From: Micromonospora coerulea
GTDB taxonomy: Bacteria; Actinomycetota; Actinomycetes; Mycobacteriales; Micromonosporaceae
DNA length: 64,000 bases
NCBI RefSeq assembly: GCF_016598485.1
Contig: NZ_JAEMUW010000006.1
Location: 186,001-250,000 of the forward strand
Reading direction: 5' to 3'
Made by a program: the position numbers and the translations under genes. Each line of letters starts with the position of its first letter. Positions within the stretch are counted from its first letter, which is position 1. The notes beneath the pieces were generated by a model, which saw nothing but the letters and a program-made list of their open reading frames with translations, had not been told where the DNA came from and did no database searches. Positions 1-10,126 of this stretch are shown piece after piece.

Positions 1-1217
<1,217 letters not shown>

Positions 1218-1218
<1 letters not shown>

Positions 1219-1829
1219 TGAGTCGCACCGCCCGGGTCGAGCGGATCACCAAGGAGACCAAGGTCCTCGTCGAGATCGACCTCGACGGCACGGGCCGGGC
1301 CGAGATCACCACCGGTGTCGGCTTCTACGACCACATGCTCAATCAGATCGCCCGGCACGGCGGCTTCGACCTCACCGTGCACACCGTCGGCGATCTGGAG
1401 ATCGACGCCCACCACACGATGGAGGACACCGCGCTCGCCCTGGGCGCCGCGTTCGACCAGGCGCTGGGGGACAAGGCCGGCATCCGGCGGTACGGTTCGG
1501 CCACCGTCCCGATGGACGAGGTGCTGGTCCGGGCCGCGGTCGACCTCTCCGGCCGGCCGTACGTGCTGCACGACGAGCCGGCGCTGGCGCCGTACATCGG
1601 GCCGGTCTACCCGACCAGCATGACCCGGCACATCTGGGAGTCGTTCGGCCAGGCGGCCCGGATCACCCTGCACGTGGACGTGCTGCGGGCGGCCCGCCCC
1701 GGCGGCCACCCGGACGCCCACCACGTGGTCGAGGCGCAGTTCAAGGCGGTCTCCCGCGCCCTGCGCGAGGCCACGTCGATCGACCCGCGCAGCGCGGGCG
1801 CGATCCCGAGCACCAAGGGTGCGCTGTGA
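1218..1829 (+). CDS. hisB: Imidazoleglycerol-phosphate dehydratase
   Basis: A 203-residue monofunctional HisB that dehydrates imidazoleglycerol phosphate to imidazole-acetol phosphate. The paired metal-binding signatures are visible: GVGFYDHMLNQIARHGGFD near residue 34 with HHTMEDTALALGAAF near residue 65, and a second set including SFGQAARITLH and HHVVEAQFKAVSRALR in the C-terminal half, as expected for the duplicated fold that binds two Mn ions. There is no N-terminal phosphatase domain, which is normal outside enterobacteria. The ATG overlaps the hisC stop by one base. Confidence 0.96.
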
Positions 1830-1874
1830 TGAGCGCGAGGAACGCAGCCCGGCGGAGTGCCGCGGTCGCGAATG
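1830..1874 (+). repeat. Intergenic repeat, family A, divergent copy
   Basis: Directly after the hisB stop lies a 45-bp stretch that begins GAGCGCGAGGA and ends GGTCGCGAA. The same beginning and a very similar end (CAGTCGCGAA) recur twice in tandem after hisH at 2666-2785. The unit sits between hisB and the ribosome-binding site of the next small gene, so it was tolerated inside the operon. Function is unknown. Confidence 0.55.
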
Positions 1875-1887
1875 GAGGACGGCGCTG

Positions 1888-2046
1888 ATGGCCACGGCGC
1901 TACTGATCCTCGGCGGCGTGCTGGTCGGCGGGGGCTGGTCGTTGTACAAGCAGGGCGCGCCGCGCGTGGCGGTGGTGGTGGTCGGTCTGCTGGCCGCGCT
2001 GGCCACCGCCGGCGGGCTGCTCCGGTTGCTACCCGGGGAGGGCTGA
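1888..2046 (+). CDS. Small two-helix membrane protein inside the his operon
   Basis: A 52-residue hydrophobic protein with two predicted membrane segments, roughly residues 2-18 and 25-45, joined by a short loop containing LYKQG. The ATG at 1888 is chosen because a strong Shine-Dalgarno sequence (GGAGGAC, 1874-1880) precedes it; an in-frame upstream extension to 1819 would run through the intergenic repeat. The stop overlaps the hisH ATG by one base (TGATG), so it is probably co-translated with hisH. Small membrane proteins are found between hisB and hisH in other actinobacteria, but no function is recognised. Confidence 0.7.
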   Translation: MATALLILGGVLVGGGWSLYKQGAPRVAVVVVGLLAALATAGGLLRLLPGEG

Positions 2047-2669
2047 TGGGCAAGCGGATCGTGGTGCTCGACTACGGCTCGGGCAACCTGCGTTCGGCCG
2101 AGCGCGCCCTGGAGCGGGCCGGTGCGGACGTCACCGTCACCGACGACCTGACCGCCGCCGCCGAGGCGGAGGGCCTGGTGGTGCCCGGGGTCGGCGCGTT
2201 CGCGGCGTGCATGGCGGGCCTCGAGGCCCTCGGCGCCGGCCCGGTCATCGCCGACCGGGTCGCGGCCGGCCGGCCGGTGCTGGGCATCTGCGTGGGCATG
2301 CAGGTGCTCTTCGCGCACGGCGACGAGCACGGCGTGGTGACCAAGGGGCTCGGGCTGCTGCCCGGCGGGGTGACGAAGCTGCCCGCCGAGCGGCTGCCGC
2401 ACATGGGCTGGAACACCGTCCGGGCGCCGGAGGGGTCGGTGCTCTTCGCCGGCCTGCCCGCCGACAGCCGGTTCTACTTCGTCCACTCGTACGGCGTCAA
2501 CGACGTGGCCGGGCTGGCCGCCGCGGGGGCCACGGTGACCACCGCGCACCACGGCACCGACTTCGTCGCGGCCGTGGAGTGGGGGCCGCTGTCCGCCGCC
2601 CAGTTCCACCCCGAGAAGTCCGCGGACACCGGCGCCGCCCTGCTGCGCAACTGGCTCGCCTCGCTGTGA
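2046..2669 (+). CDS. hisH: Imidazole glycerol phosphate synthase, glutaminase subunit
   Basis: A 207-residue class I glutamine amidotransferase. It hydrolyses glutamine and channels ammonia to HisF, which makes IGP and AICAR. The catalytic triad is visible as Cys82 in GICVGMQ and His188/Glu190 in FHPEKS. The N-terminus VVLDYGSGNLRS is characteristic of HisH. The start is the ATG at 2046, overlapping the preceding stop; a long in-frame extension upstream is not supported. HisF is encoded about 3.7 kb downstream rather than adjacent. The gene is followed by a tandem repeat. Confidence 0.96.
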   Translation: MGKRIVVLDYGSGNLRSAERALERAGADVTVTDDLTAAAEAEGLVVPGVGAFAACMAGLEALGAGPVIADRVAAGRPVLGICVGMQVLFAHGDEHGVVTKGLGLLPGGVTKLPAERLPHMGWNTVRAPEGSVLFAGLPADSRFYFVHSYGVNDVAGLAAAGATVTTAHHGTDFVAAVEWGPLSAAQFHPEKSADTGAALLRNWLASL

Positions 2670-2796
2670 GCGCGAGGAGTGAGCCGGTTTTGCGAGCCCC
2701 GCAGTCGCGAACCCCAACTGACGCGGTGAGCGCGAGGAGTGAGCCGGTTGTGCGAGCCCCGCAGTCGCGAACCCCACGACCCGCTGTGAGCGCGAG
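2666..2796 (+). repeat. Tandem 60-bp repeat, family A, two copies plus a stub
   Basis: Two 60-bp units starting GTGAGCGCGAGGAGTGAGCC lie at 2666-2725 and 2726-2785. They are identical over about the first 50 bases except for one T/G change, and a third partial copy (GTGAGCGCGAG) runs to 2796. The first unit overlaps the hisH stop and the stub ends at the GTG of the next gene. A divergent relative lies at 1830-1874. The units contain no spacer-like variation of the CRISPR type. Confidence 0.8.
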
Positions 2797-3120
2797 GTGA
2801 GCAAGGAGCGGGCCCGCCGCCGGGAGGCCCGCCAGTCCGTGCTGGAGGCCGAGCGGGTGGCCCGGCGCCGCCGGGTGGCCCGCCGCGAGCGCCGCCGGGC
2901 CGTCGTACGCCGGCTCACACCGAAGGTGCGGCGCGGCCGGACCGGCCGGCTGGCCCGGCACACCCGGGGTGAACGGGCCGCGATCGTGCTGCTCACCGGG
3001 GCGGCGCTGGCCGGGATCTGGTATTTCGTCGACGACCTGGCGCTGCGGCTGGCGCTGGTCGTGTTGTTGCTGCTGGTCCTGCCGGCGATCGTGGTGATCG
3101 CCCTGGACCGTCGTACCTGA
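2797..3120 (+). CDS. Basic conserved membrane protein, his operon
   Basis: A 107-residue protein. The first 60 residues are extremely Arg-rich ([24 protein letters not shown]), followed by two hydrophobic segments near residues 63-82 and 84-103 separated by a short charged loop. The layout suggests an inner-membrane protein with a cytoplasmic basic tail that could bind nucleic acid or lipid head groups. It lies between hisH and priA, 16 nt before the priA start, so it is very likely in the his transcript. I do not recognise the family. The GTG start abuts the repeat stub, so the true start may be a few codons different. Confidence 0.65.
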   Translation: MSKERARRREARQSVLEAERVARRRRVARRERRRAVVRRLTPKVRRGRTGRLARHTRGERAAIVLLTGAALAGIWYFVDDLALRLALVVLLLLVLPAIVVIALDRRT

Positions 3121-3136
3121 TGCGAGGAGAAGTACG

Positions 3137-3865
3137 TTGAGCCTCATCCTGTTGCCCGCCGTGGACGTCGCCGACGGCCAGGCCGTCCGGCTGGTGCAGG
3201 GCGCCGTCGGTAGCGAGACCACCTACGGCGACCCCGTGGAGGCCGCGCTGGCCTGGCAGGCCGACGGCGCGGAGTGGATTCACCTGGTCGACCTGGACGC
3301 CGCCTTCGGGCGGGGCACCAACGCGCACCTGCTCGCCGAGGTGGTGCGGCAGCTCGACGTGAACGTCGAGCTCTCCGGCGGCATCCGGGACGACGAGACC
3401 CTGCACGCGGCGCTGGGCACCGGCGCGGCCCGGGTCAACATCGGCACGGCCGCGCTGGAGGACCCCGAGTGGTGCGACCGGGTCTGCGGCGAGTACGGCG
3501 ACCGGGTGGCGATCGGGCTGGACGTGCGCGGCCGTACCCTCTCGGCGCGCGGCTGGACCCGCGATGGCGGTGACCTGTACGAGGTGCTGGCGCGGCTCGA
3601 CAAGGCCGGCGCCTCCCGGTACGTGGTGACCGACATCACCAAGGACGGCACCATGCGCGGGCCGAACCTGGACCTGCTCCGGGAGGTCTGCTCCCGCACC
3701 GACGCCCCGGTGATCGCCTCCGGCGGCGTCTCGACCCTGGACGACCTGCGCGCGCTGGCCACCCTGGAGTCGGTCGGGGTGGAGGGCGTGATCGCCGGCA
3801 AGGCGCTCTACTCCGGCGCGTTCACGGTCGCTGAGGCCCTGGAGACGCTGCGGACGGCGGCATGA
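3137..3865 (+). CDS. priA: Phosphoribosyl isomerase A (dual HisA/TrpF)
   Basis: A 242-residue (beta/alpha)8 barrel that isomerises ProFAR to PRFAR for histidine synthesis. In actinobacteria lacking trpF it also isomerises phosphoribosyl-anthranilate for tryptophan synthesis. The catalytic Asp pair is visible as Asp10 (LLPAVDV) and Asp129 (GLDVRG), with GGIRDDE and the C-terminal phosphate site [10 protein letters not shown]. The start is a TTG at 3137, chosen because GAGGAG (3124-3129) is spaced correctly and homologues begin at this point. No trpF appears beside trpE, trpC, trpB or trpA further along, which supports the dual role. The rare start codon may lower translation. Confidence 0.92.
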   Translation: MSLILLPAVDVADGQAVRLVQGAVGSETTYGDPVEAALAWQADGAEWIHLVDLDAAFGRGTNAHLLAEVVRQLDVNVELSGGIRDDETLHAALGTGAARVNIGTAALEDPEWCDRVCGEYGDRVAIGLDVRGRTLSARGWTRDGGDLYEVLARLDKAGASRYVVTDITKDGTMRGPNLDLLREVCSRTDAPVIASGGVSTLDDLRALATLESVGVEGVIAGKALYSGAFTVAEALETLRTAA

Positions 3866-4275
3866 CGGCGGTCGCGGGGGACGGCGGGGCCGTCACCCGG
3901 CTCGGTTCGGGTGGCCCGTGGGAGGCCGTGTACGGCTACTCGCGGGTGGTCCGGGCCGGGCACCTGGCCTGGACGGCGGGCTGCACGTCCACCGTCGACG
4001 GTCGGGTGGCGCATGTGGGCGACGCCGCGGCGCAGACCGCGCAGGCGTTGCGGATCGGCCTGGACGCGCTGGCCGGAGTGGGTGCCGAGCCCGGCGATGT
4101 GGTCCGGACCCGGATGTACATCACCGACCGGGGCTTCGCCGACGAGGTGGGGCGGGCGCACAACGTGGTCTTCGGCGCGGTCCGCCCGGTGGCCACGATG
4201 GTGGTGGTGGCCGGGCTGATCGACCCGGAGCTGCTGGTGGAGGTCGAGTTGGAGGCCTGGCTCGGCGATCGGTGA
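3862..4275 (+). CDS. Rid (YjgF/YER057c/UK114) family protein
   Basis: A 137-residue protein of the Rid superfamily, with the [12 protein letters not shown] segment, the [10 protein letters not shown] segment and the C-terminal LVEVELEAW strand. RidA proper hydrolyses reactive enamine/imine intermediates using an Arg in a P-A-R motif. Here the equivalent position reads P-V-A-T, so that Arg seems absent, as in several Rid subfamilies without imine deaminase activity. The ATG overlaps the priA stop (ATGA), so it is co-translated with PriA. Its role in this operon is unknown. Confidence 0.85.
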   Translation: MTAVAGDGGAVTRLGSGGPWEAVYGYSRVVRAGHLAWTAGCTSTVDGRVAHVGDAAAQTAQALRIGLDALAGVGAEPGDVVRTRMYITDRGFADEVGRAHNVVFGAVRPVATMVVVAGLIDPELLVEVELEAWLGDR

Positions 4276-4316
4276 CCCGGCCGCCCAATGTGGGGCCGGC
4301 CACCTCGTACCGAGAT

Positions 4317-4332
4317 GAGTTGTGCACAACTC
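4317..4332. promoter_or_regulatory. Palindromic operator upstream of ohrR
   Basis: GAGTTGTGCACAACTC is a perfect 16-bp palindrome 22 bases before the preferred ohrR start. OhrR-type repressors bind AT-flanked dyads of this size and autoregulate the ohrR-ohr pair, so this is the probable OhrR operator. It contains the alternative GTG at 4322, which argues against that GTG being the start codon. Confidence 0.6.
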
Positions 4333-4354
4333 GATTGCACGCTACGTTCTCTCC

Positions 4355-4801
4355 GTGACCGATGATCTGGTGCTGCGCCGGCAGGTGTGCTTCGCGCTCT
4401 ACGCGGCGTCGCGCGCCCTCACCGACGTCTACCGGCCCATCCTCGACGAGCACGGCCTGACCTACCCGCAGTACCTGGTGCTGCTGGTGCTCTGGGAGCA
4501 CGGCGAGGAGGCCCCCACGGTCTCCGAGCTCGGCGCCCAGCTCCGGCTGGACTCCGGCACCCTGTCCCCCCTGCTCAAGCGGCTGGAGGCGGCGGGCCTG
4601 GTGGTCCGCAACCGCTCGGCGCGCGACGAGCGCCGGGTGGAGGTGTGCCTCACCGGGCGGGCCCGGGACCTGCGACAGCGGATGGACCAGGTGCCGCTGC
4701 GGGTCGCCCAGGCCACCGGTCTCACCGAGGCCGAGCTGGTCGGCCTGCGCGACACCCTCACCCGGGTCACCGAGACGATCCACCGACACAAGGAGCAGTG
4801 A
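4355..4801 (+). CDS. ohrR: MarR-family organic-peroxide sensor, OhrR-like
   Basis: A 148-residue winged-helix MarR protein. Near the N-terminus, LRRQVCFALYAASR carries Cys12, which aligns with the single reactive Cys of OhrR that is oxidised by organic hydroperoxides. The DNA-binding part includes TVSELGAQLRLDSGTLSPLLKRLE and the wing around RSARDERRVEV. The GTG at 4355 is preferred over the in-frame GTG at 4322 because the latter lies inside a palindromic operator. The partner ohr begins 1 nt after the stop. It should repress itself and ohr until peroxide oxidises Cys12. Confidence 0.9.
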   Translation: MTDDLVLRRQVCFALYAASRALTDVYRPILDEHGLTYPQYLVLLVLWEHGEEAPTVSELGAQLRLDSGTLSPLLKRLEAAGLVVRNRSARDERRVEVCLTGRARDLRQRMDQVPLRVAQATGLTEAELVGLRDTLTRVTETIHRHKEQ

Positions 4802-4802
4802 C

Positions 4803-5234
4803 ATGCAGGTGCTCTACACCGCCGCCGCCCGCGCCACCGGCGACGGCCGTGACGGCCACGTCCGCACCTCCGACGGCACGTTGGACCTGGACCTGGCGAT
4901 CCCGAAGGAGATGGGCGGCGCCGGCGGCGCGGCCAACCCCGAGCAGCTCTTCGCCGCCGGCTACGCGGCCTGCTTCCACTCCGCGCTGCGCCTGGTCGCC
5001 CGCAAGGCCAAGGCCGATGTCACCGGTTCGGTGGTCGAGGCCGAGGTGGGCATCGGCCCGAACGGCAGCGGCGGGTTCGGCCTGACCGTGACCCTCGTGG
5101 TGGACCTCCCGGCGATCGAGCGGTCCGCCGCCGAGCAGCTGGTCGAGGCGGCCCACCAGGTCTGCCCGTACTCCAACGCGACCCGGGGCAACATCGAGGT
5201 CGCCCGCACCGTCCGCGAGGCCGCGTCGGCCTGA
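4803..5234 (+). CDS. ohr: Organic hydroperoxide resistance protein
   Basis: A 143-residue OsmC/Ohr-family peroxidase that reduces organic and fatty-acid hydroperoxides with lipoylated partners. Both catalytic cysteines are present: Cys57 in YAACFHSALR and Cys121 in HQVCPYSNATRGN. The Arg and Glu that complete the active site in the family fall in the N-terminal half. Length and order fit Ohr rather than OsmC. It is separated from ohrR by one base, so both share the upstream operator. Confidence 0.95.
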   Translation: MQVLYTAAARATGDGRDGHVRTSDGTLDLDLAIPKEMGGAGGAANPEQLFAAGYAACFHSALRLVARKAKADVTGSVVEAEVGIGPNGSGGFGLTVTLVVDLPAIERSAAEQLVEAAHQVCPYSNATRGNIEVARTVREAASA

Positions 5235-5277
5235 GCGCCGCCCCGGCCCGTTACCTCGCGTACGAAAGGACGCCCCC

Positions 5278-6276
<999 letters not shown>

Positions 6277-6337
6277 CCGGGAACTCGTTCACGGCGGCCG
6301 GCCCGGTCGGGTCGGCCGCCGTGCCGTGCGGGTTGGA

Positions 6338-6349
6338 TAGGCTCGCGGC
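6338..6349 (+). promoter_or_regulatory. Extended -10 element for a leaderless hisF
   Basis: TAGGCT at 6338-6343 fits the actinobacterial TANNNT -10 consensus and is followed by exactly 6 nt before the hisF ATG. No Shine-Dalgarno sequence is visible. Transcription would start at or next to the ATG, giving a leaderless mRNA and a hisF promoter separate from the upstream his genes. Confidence 0.5.
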
Positions 6350-7117
6350 ATGACGGTGGCGGTACGGGTGATCCCGTGTCTGGACGTGGACGCCGGGCGG
6401 GTGGTCAAGGGGGTCAACTTCCTCCACCTGCGCGACGCCGGCGACCCGGTGGAGCTCGCGGCGGCCTACGACCGGGCCGGCGCGGATGAGCTGACCTTCC
6501 TCGACGTCACCGCCTCCTCCAGCGACCGGGGCACCATGCTCGACGTGGTACGCCGCACCGCCGAGTCGGTCTTCATCCCGCTCACCGTCGGCGGCGGCGT
6601 CCGCCAGGTCGCCGACGTGGACACGCTGCTGCGCGCGGGCGCGGACAAGGTCGGGGTGAACACCGCCGCCATCGCCCGGCCGGAGCTGATCGCCGAGATC
6701 GCCGACCGCTTCGGCCGGCAGGTCCTGGTCCTCTCCCTGGACGTACGGCGCGCGCCGGCCGGCACCACGCCGAGCGGCTTCGAGGTGACCACCCACGGCG
6801 GTCGCCGGGGCACCGGGATCGACGCCGTCGAGTGGGCGTGGCGCGGCGCGGAGCTGGGCGCGGGGGAGATCCTGCTGAACTCGATGGACGCCGACGGCAC
6901 CAAGGCCGGCTTCGACCTGGCGCTGATCCAGGCGGTCCGCGCGGTGGTCGACGTCCCGGTGATCGCCAGCGGCGGCGCCGGTGAGGTGGCGCACTTCCCG
7001 CCGGCCATCGGCGCCGGCGCGGACGCGGTGCTCGCCGCCAGCGTCTTCCACTTCGGTGAGCTGACCGTCGGCGAGGTCAAGGACGCCCTGCGCGGAGCCG
7101 GCCACCCGGTCCGCTGA
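6350..7117 (+). CDS. hisF: Imidazole glycerol phosphate synthase, cyclase subunit
   Basis: A 255-residue (beta/alpha)8 barrel that joins PRFAR and HisH-derived ammonia to form IGP and AICAR. Motifs are [17 protein letters not shown] with the first catalytic Asp, [15 protein letters not shown] with the second Asp, and [12 protein letters not shown] for phosphate binding. Length is normal. It is detached from hisH by the peroxide genes and has its own apparent leaderless promoter. It is followed by a change of strand at 7.2 kb. Confidence 0.96.
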   Translation: MTVAVRVIPCLDVDAGRVVKGVNFLHLRDAGDPVELAAAYDRAGADELTFLDVTASSSDRGTMLDVVRRTAESVFIPLTVGGGVRQVADVDTLLRAGADKVGVNTAAIARPELIAEIADRFGRQVLVLSLDVRRAPAGTTPSGFEVTTHGGRRGTGIDAVEWAWRGAELGAGEILLNSMDADGTKAGFDLALIQAVRAVVDVPVIASGGAGEVAHFPPAIGAGADAVLAASVFHFGELTVGEVKDALRGAGHPVR

Positions 7118-7223
7118 CCACCAACTAGCCTCGGGCTCCGCGGCCATCGGCCCCGCGCCGAGCCGGTCGTCAGCGGGTGACGTCCGTGGTCGGGCCGGGC
7201 GGGACGGGCGGCCCGGAGTCGGG

Positions 7224-7685
7224 TCAGGGGCGGCCGGAGTGGCCCTCGGGGGAGCGGCGGGGCGAGGGGATGGAGCGGACGGCGTACTCCTGGACGGCGG
7301 CGGCGTGGTCGTCCTCGGCGAGGCTCCAGTCGGCGGTGCCCGGGGTGTGCCGCCGGCTCAGCACCCCCTGCACGGTGTCCACCGTGGTCGCCAGGCCGGC
7401 GCTGGGCCGGGTGCGCCACAACCGCTCGCCGTCCGGTGTGATCCGGAACCACCCGTCCGAGACGCTGACCAGCCCCGCCCCGGACAGCCGGCGGACCGCG
7501 CCTTCCACCTCGTGCCGTTCGGGGATCGACTGGTTGAGGTGGTCGGCGGTGGAGAGCACGTCAGTCAGGCGCACGCCCTCGGGCCGCCGGGTCGAGGCCG
7601 ACCGGCGGTGCCGGCCGGCGCCGCTCGCGATGATTAGTGAGACGAAGATCCAGGCGTCGCTCCAGCGCCATCCGTTCTCCCCCAT
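7224..7685 (-). CDS. Winged-helix domain protein of unknown role
   Basis: A 153-residue protein. After a short WSDAWIFVSLIIA segment it carries a small winged-helix-like domain: LTDVLSTADHLNQSIPERHEVEGAVRRL, then GLVSVSDGWFRITPDGERLW as helix plus wing. This resembles short actinobacterial regulators or accessory proteins rather than full transcription factors. The ATG at 7685 is chosen because coding character begins there; no Shine-Dalgarno sequence is obvious. The C-terminal 50 residues look disordered. It is transcribed alone, convergent with hisF. Confidence 0.65.
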   Translation of the reverse strand: MGENGWRWSDAWIFVSLIIASGAGRHRRSASTRRPEGVRLTDVLSTADHLNQSIPERHEVEGAVRRLSGAGLVSVSDGWFRITPDGERLWRTRPSAGLATTVDTVQGVLSRRHTPGTADWSLAEDDHAAAVQEYAVRSIPSPRRSPEGHSGRP

Positions 7686-7903
7686 GCACGAATGATGCCC
7701 GGCGTTGACGGCGGAGAAAACACCCGGTTTTCCGTTCGGGCATCGCCGCAGGTCAGCACGGGTTCGGGCGATCCGGCCCGGTGGCGGTCGGCGTGCTCCC
7801 GGTGACGGAACGTGTTTGCGGACGCTCGGCAGCGGCCTCGGGGCGTCGGGTGGCCCGAGGGGAAGCACGGTGGCCGACGTGCCGGTCGGCTCCGGCGGAA
7901 CGG

Positions 7904-8590
7904 TCAGGCCGCTTCGGTCGCCGGGCCGGCGGCACCGGCCGCGCAGGCCGCCGGGTCCGGAGTGGACGCCGCCGGCTCCGGCGCCGGGGCCACCGCGAAG
8001 AGCGGGATGAACAGCTGGGCCAGCGGCCCGATCGCGAGCGCGTAGGCGACGGTGCCGAGTCCGACGGTGCCGCCGAGCAGCCAGCCGAGCGCCAGCACCG
8101 TCACCTCGATGAGCGTGCGGACCAGCCGGATCGACCGACCGGGGCGTCGGGCGACGTACCCGGTCATCAGGCCGTCGCGGGGGCCGGGGCCGAGGTGCGC
8201 GCCGAGGTAGAGGCCGGTGGCGGCGCCGTTGGCCACGATCCCGACGACCAGCAGGCCGATCCGCACCGGCAGCGGTCCGCCGGTCGGCAGCAGCGCGAGG
8301 GTGGCGTCGACCACCAGGCCGATCACCACGACGTTGCTGACCGTGCCGAGGCCGGGGCGTTGCCGCAGCGGGATCCAGAGCAGCAGCACGGCGGCGCCCA
8401 CCGCGATGGTGACGGTGCCGAAGGAGAGCCCGGTCTGCCGGGCGAGGCCCTGGTGGAACACGTCCCAGGGGTCGAGGCCCAGCTCGGACCGGATCATCAG
8501 CGCCATGCTCACCCCGTACAGGACGAGCCCGGCGTAGAGCTGGCTCAGCCGCCGGGTCGACCGGTACCGGAGATTGCCAATCGCTGCCAT
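7904..8590 (-). CDS. YczE/YitT-like integral membrane protein
   Basis: A 228-residue membrane protein with about five hydrophobic helices. It carries the family pattern near residue 35, ALMIRSELGLDPWDVFHQGLA, then GTVTIAVGAAVLL and a glycine-rich GAHLGPGPRDGLMTGY loop. YczE-like proteins are typically paired with a divergent MocR-type regulator (YczR), exactly as seen here. The transported or sensed compound is unknown; the MocR link suggests a PLP- or amino-acid-related signal. The ATG at 8590 is the start nearest the conserved N-terminus. The last 30 residues are Ala/Pro-rich. Confidence 0.85.
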   Translation of the reverse strand: MAAIGNLRYRSTRRLSQLYAGLVLYGVSMALMIRSELGLDPWDVFHQGLARQTGLSFGTVTIAVGAAVLLLWIPLRQRPGLGTVSNVVVIGLVVDATLALLPTGGPLPVRIGLLVVGIVANGAATGLYLGAHLGPGPRDGLMTGYVARRPGRSIRLVRTLIEVTVLALGWLLGGTVGLGTVAYALAIGPLAQLFIPLFAVAPAPEPAASTPDPAACAAGAAGPATEAA

Positions 8591-8649
8591 GCATGCCACC
8601 CTAGGGGCCAATCGCGGCGGTTGAAGGAGCCAATTCCGGAGGGGTGGCC
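8591..8649. promoter_or_regulatory. Divergent control region between the yczE-like gene and its MocR regulator
   Basis: This 59-bp region must hold both promoters and the MocR operator. GCCAAT occurs twice in direct orientation at 8607-8612 and 8629-8634, 22 bp apart (two helical turns), as expected for the direct-repeat sites of MocR regulators. A GGAGGGG ribosome-binding site at 8638-8644 serves the rightward gene. Confidence 0.5.
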
Positions 8650-10107
8650 ATGACGAGCCAGGTACGTGGTGTCCAACTGGCCCGGCTGCTCGGTCAGTGG
8701 CACGCGCTGCCGGGCCGGCGGCGCAGCCCGGACTACGCCGCGCTCGCCGCCGCGGTCCGCGGCCTGCTCGCCGACGGCCGGCTTCCCCTGGCGGTACGCC
8801 TGCCGGCCGAGCGCGAGCTGGCCGAGGCGCTGAAGATCAGCCGCACCACCGTCACCGCCGCGTACCGGGAGCTGCGGGAGAGCGGCCACCTCGCCAGCCG
8901 GCGGGGCGCGGGCAGCTGGACCATGCTTCCGGGGACCCACCGGGTGGCCAGCACCGGGCTGTGGACCCCCCTCGACGACCGGGACATGATCGACCTGGGC
9001 GTCGCCGCGCTGGCCGCACCGGCCCAGCTCGTCCCGGCCGCCCGGGCCGCCGCCGAGGACCTGCCGCGCTACCTGGGCGGGGCCGGCTACCACCCGACCG
9101 GGATCATCGAGCTGCGCGAGGCGGTCGCCCGGTCGTACACCGCGCGAGGGCTGCCCACCAGCCCCGAGCAGATCATGGTCACCAGCGGCACCCAGCACGC
9201 GCTGGACCTGGTCCTGCGGCTGACGCTCGCGCCCGGCGGCGGGGTGCTGGTCGAGTCCCCGACCTATCCGAACGCCCTCGCGGCGCTCGCCGCCCGCCGG
9301 GCCCGGATCACCACCCACGGGCTCGCCGCCGACGGCGCGGGCTGGGACGCCGACCTGCTGCTCGGCAGCATCCGGCAGACCCGGCCGAAGCTGGCGTACC
9401 TGATCCCCGAGTTCCAGAACCCGACCGGCCACCTGATGCCCACCGAGCTGCGCGAGCGGCTGGTCGGCGTCGCCCACGCGGCCGGCACCGACCTGGTCGT
9501 CGACGAGTCCTTCGTGGACCTGCCGCTGGACGGCACCGCGCTGCCGCCGCCCACCGCCACCTTCGACCGGCACTCCCGGGTCATCTCCATCGGCGGGATG
9601 AGCAAGCCCTACTGGGGCGGCCTGCGGATCGGCTGGGTCCGCGCCTCCGCCCCGCAGGTGCAGCGGCTGGCCGCCGCCCGGGTCGGGGTCGACATGGCCA
9701 GCCCGGTGCTGGACCAGCTCGTGGCGGTGCACCTGCTGGCCGACGCGCCCGCCATCGTGGCCGCCCGTCAGGCGCAGCTCACCGCTCAGCGGGACGCCCT
9801 GATCGCCGCGCTGGCCGACCGGCTGCCCGACTGGCGAGTCGCCGTGCCGCGCGGCGGCGTGACGCTCTGGGCCGAGCTGGACGGGCCGATCTCCAGCGCG
9901 CTGGCCCGGGCGGCCGAGGAGGTCGGCGTACGACTGGCGCCCGGCCCCCGGTTCGGCCTGGACGGCACCCTGGAGCGGTTCCTCCGGCTGCCCTTCACGC
10001 TGCCCGCCGCGGACCTGGTGGAGGCGGTGGGCCGGCTCGCCGCGGTCCGCTACGACCTGGACCGCACCGGCCGCTCGCAGTGGCGGGAGCCCTCCGTCAT
10101 CGCCTGA
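8650..10107 (+). CDS. MocR/GntR-type PLP-dependent transcriptional regulator
   Basis: A 485-residue protein joining an N-terminal GntR winged helix (residues about 20-85; LPAERELAEALKISRTTVTAAYRELR) to a fold-type I aminotransferase-like domain. The PLP Lys lies in SIGGMSKPYWGG, with PEFQNPTG and VVDESFVDL as cofactor-pocket motifs. Such proteins sense PLP or an amino-acid derivative and rarely catalyse transamination. The ATG at 8650 sits correctly behind GGAGGGG; an in-frame GTG at 8644 overlaps that site. It is divergent from the YczE-like gene, its probable target. Confidence 0.92.
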   Translation: MTSQVRGVQLARLLGQWHALPGRRRSPDYAALAAAVRGLLADGRLPLAVRLPAERELAEALKISRTTVTAAYRELRESGHLASRRGAGSWTMLPGTHRVASTGLWTPLDDRDMIDLGVAALAAPAQLVPAARAAAEDLPRYLGGAGYHPTGIIELREAVARSYTARGLPTSPEQIMVTSGTQHALDLVLRLTLAPGGGVLVESPTYPNALAALAARRARITTHGLAADGAGWDADLLLGSIRQTRPKLAYLIPEFQNPTGHLMPTELRERLVGVAHAAGTDLVVDESFVDLPLDGTALPPPTATFDRHSRVISIGGMSKPYWGGLRIGWVRASAPQVQRLAAARVGVDMASPVLDQLVAVHLLADAPAIVAARQAQLTAQRDALIAALADRLPDWRVAVPRGGVTLWAELDGPISSALARAAEEVGVRLAPGPRFGLDGTLERFLRLPFTLPAADLVEAVGRLAAVRYDLDRTGRSQWREPSVIA

Positions 10108-10126
10108 GTCGGCGACGCCGGGCGAC

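Noticed and set aside
2666..2796. Tandem repeats as a CRISPR array
   Set aside because: The units are contiguous with no unique spacers, only two and a part copies exist, and no cas gene is near.
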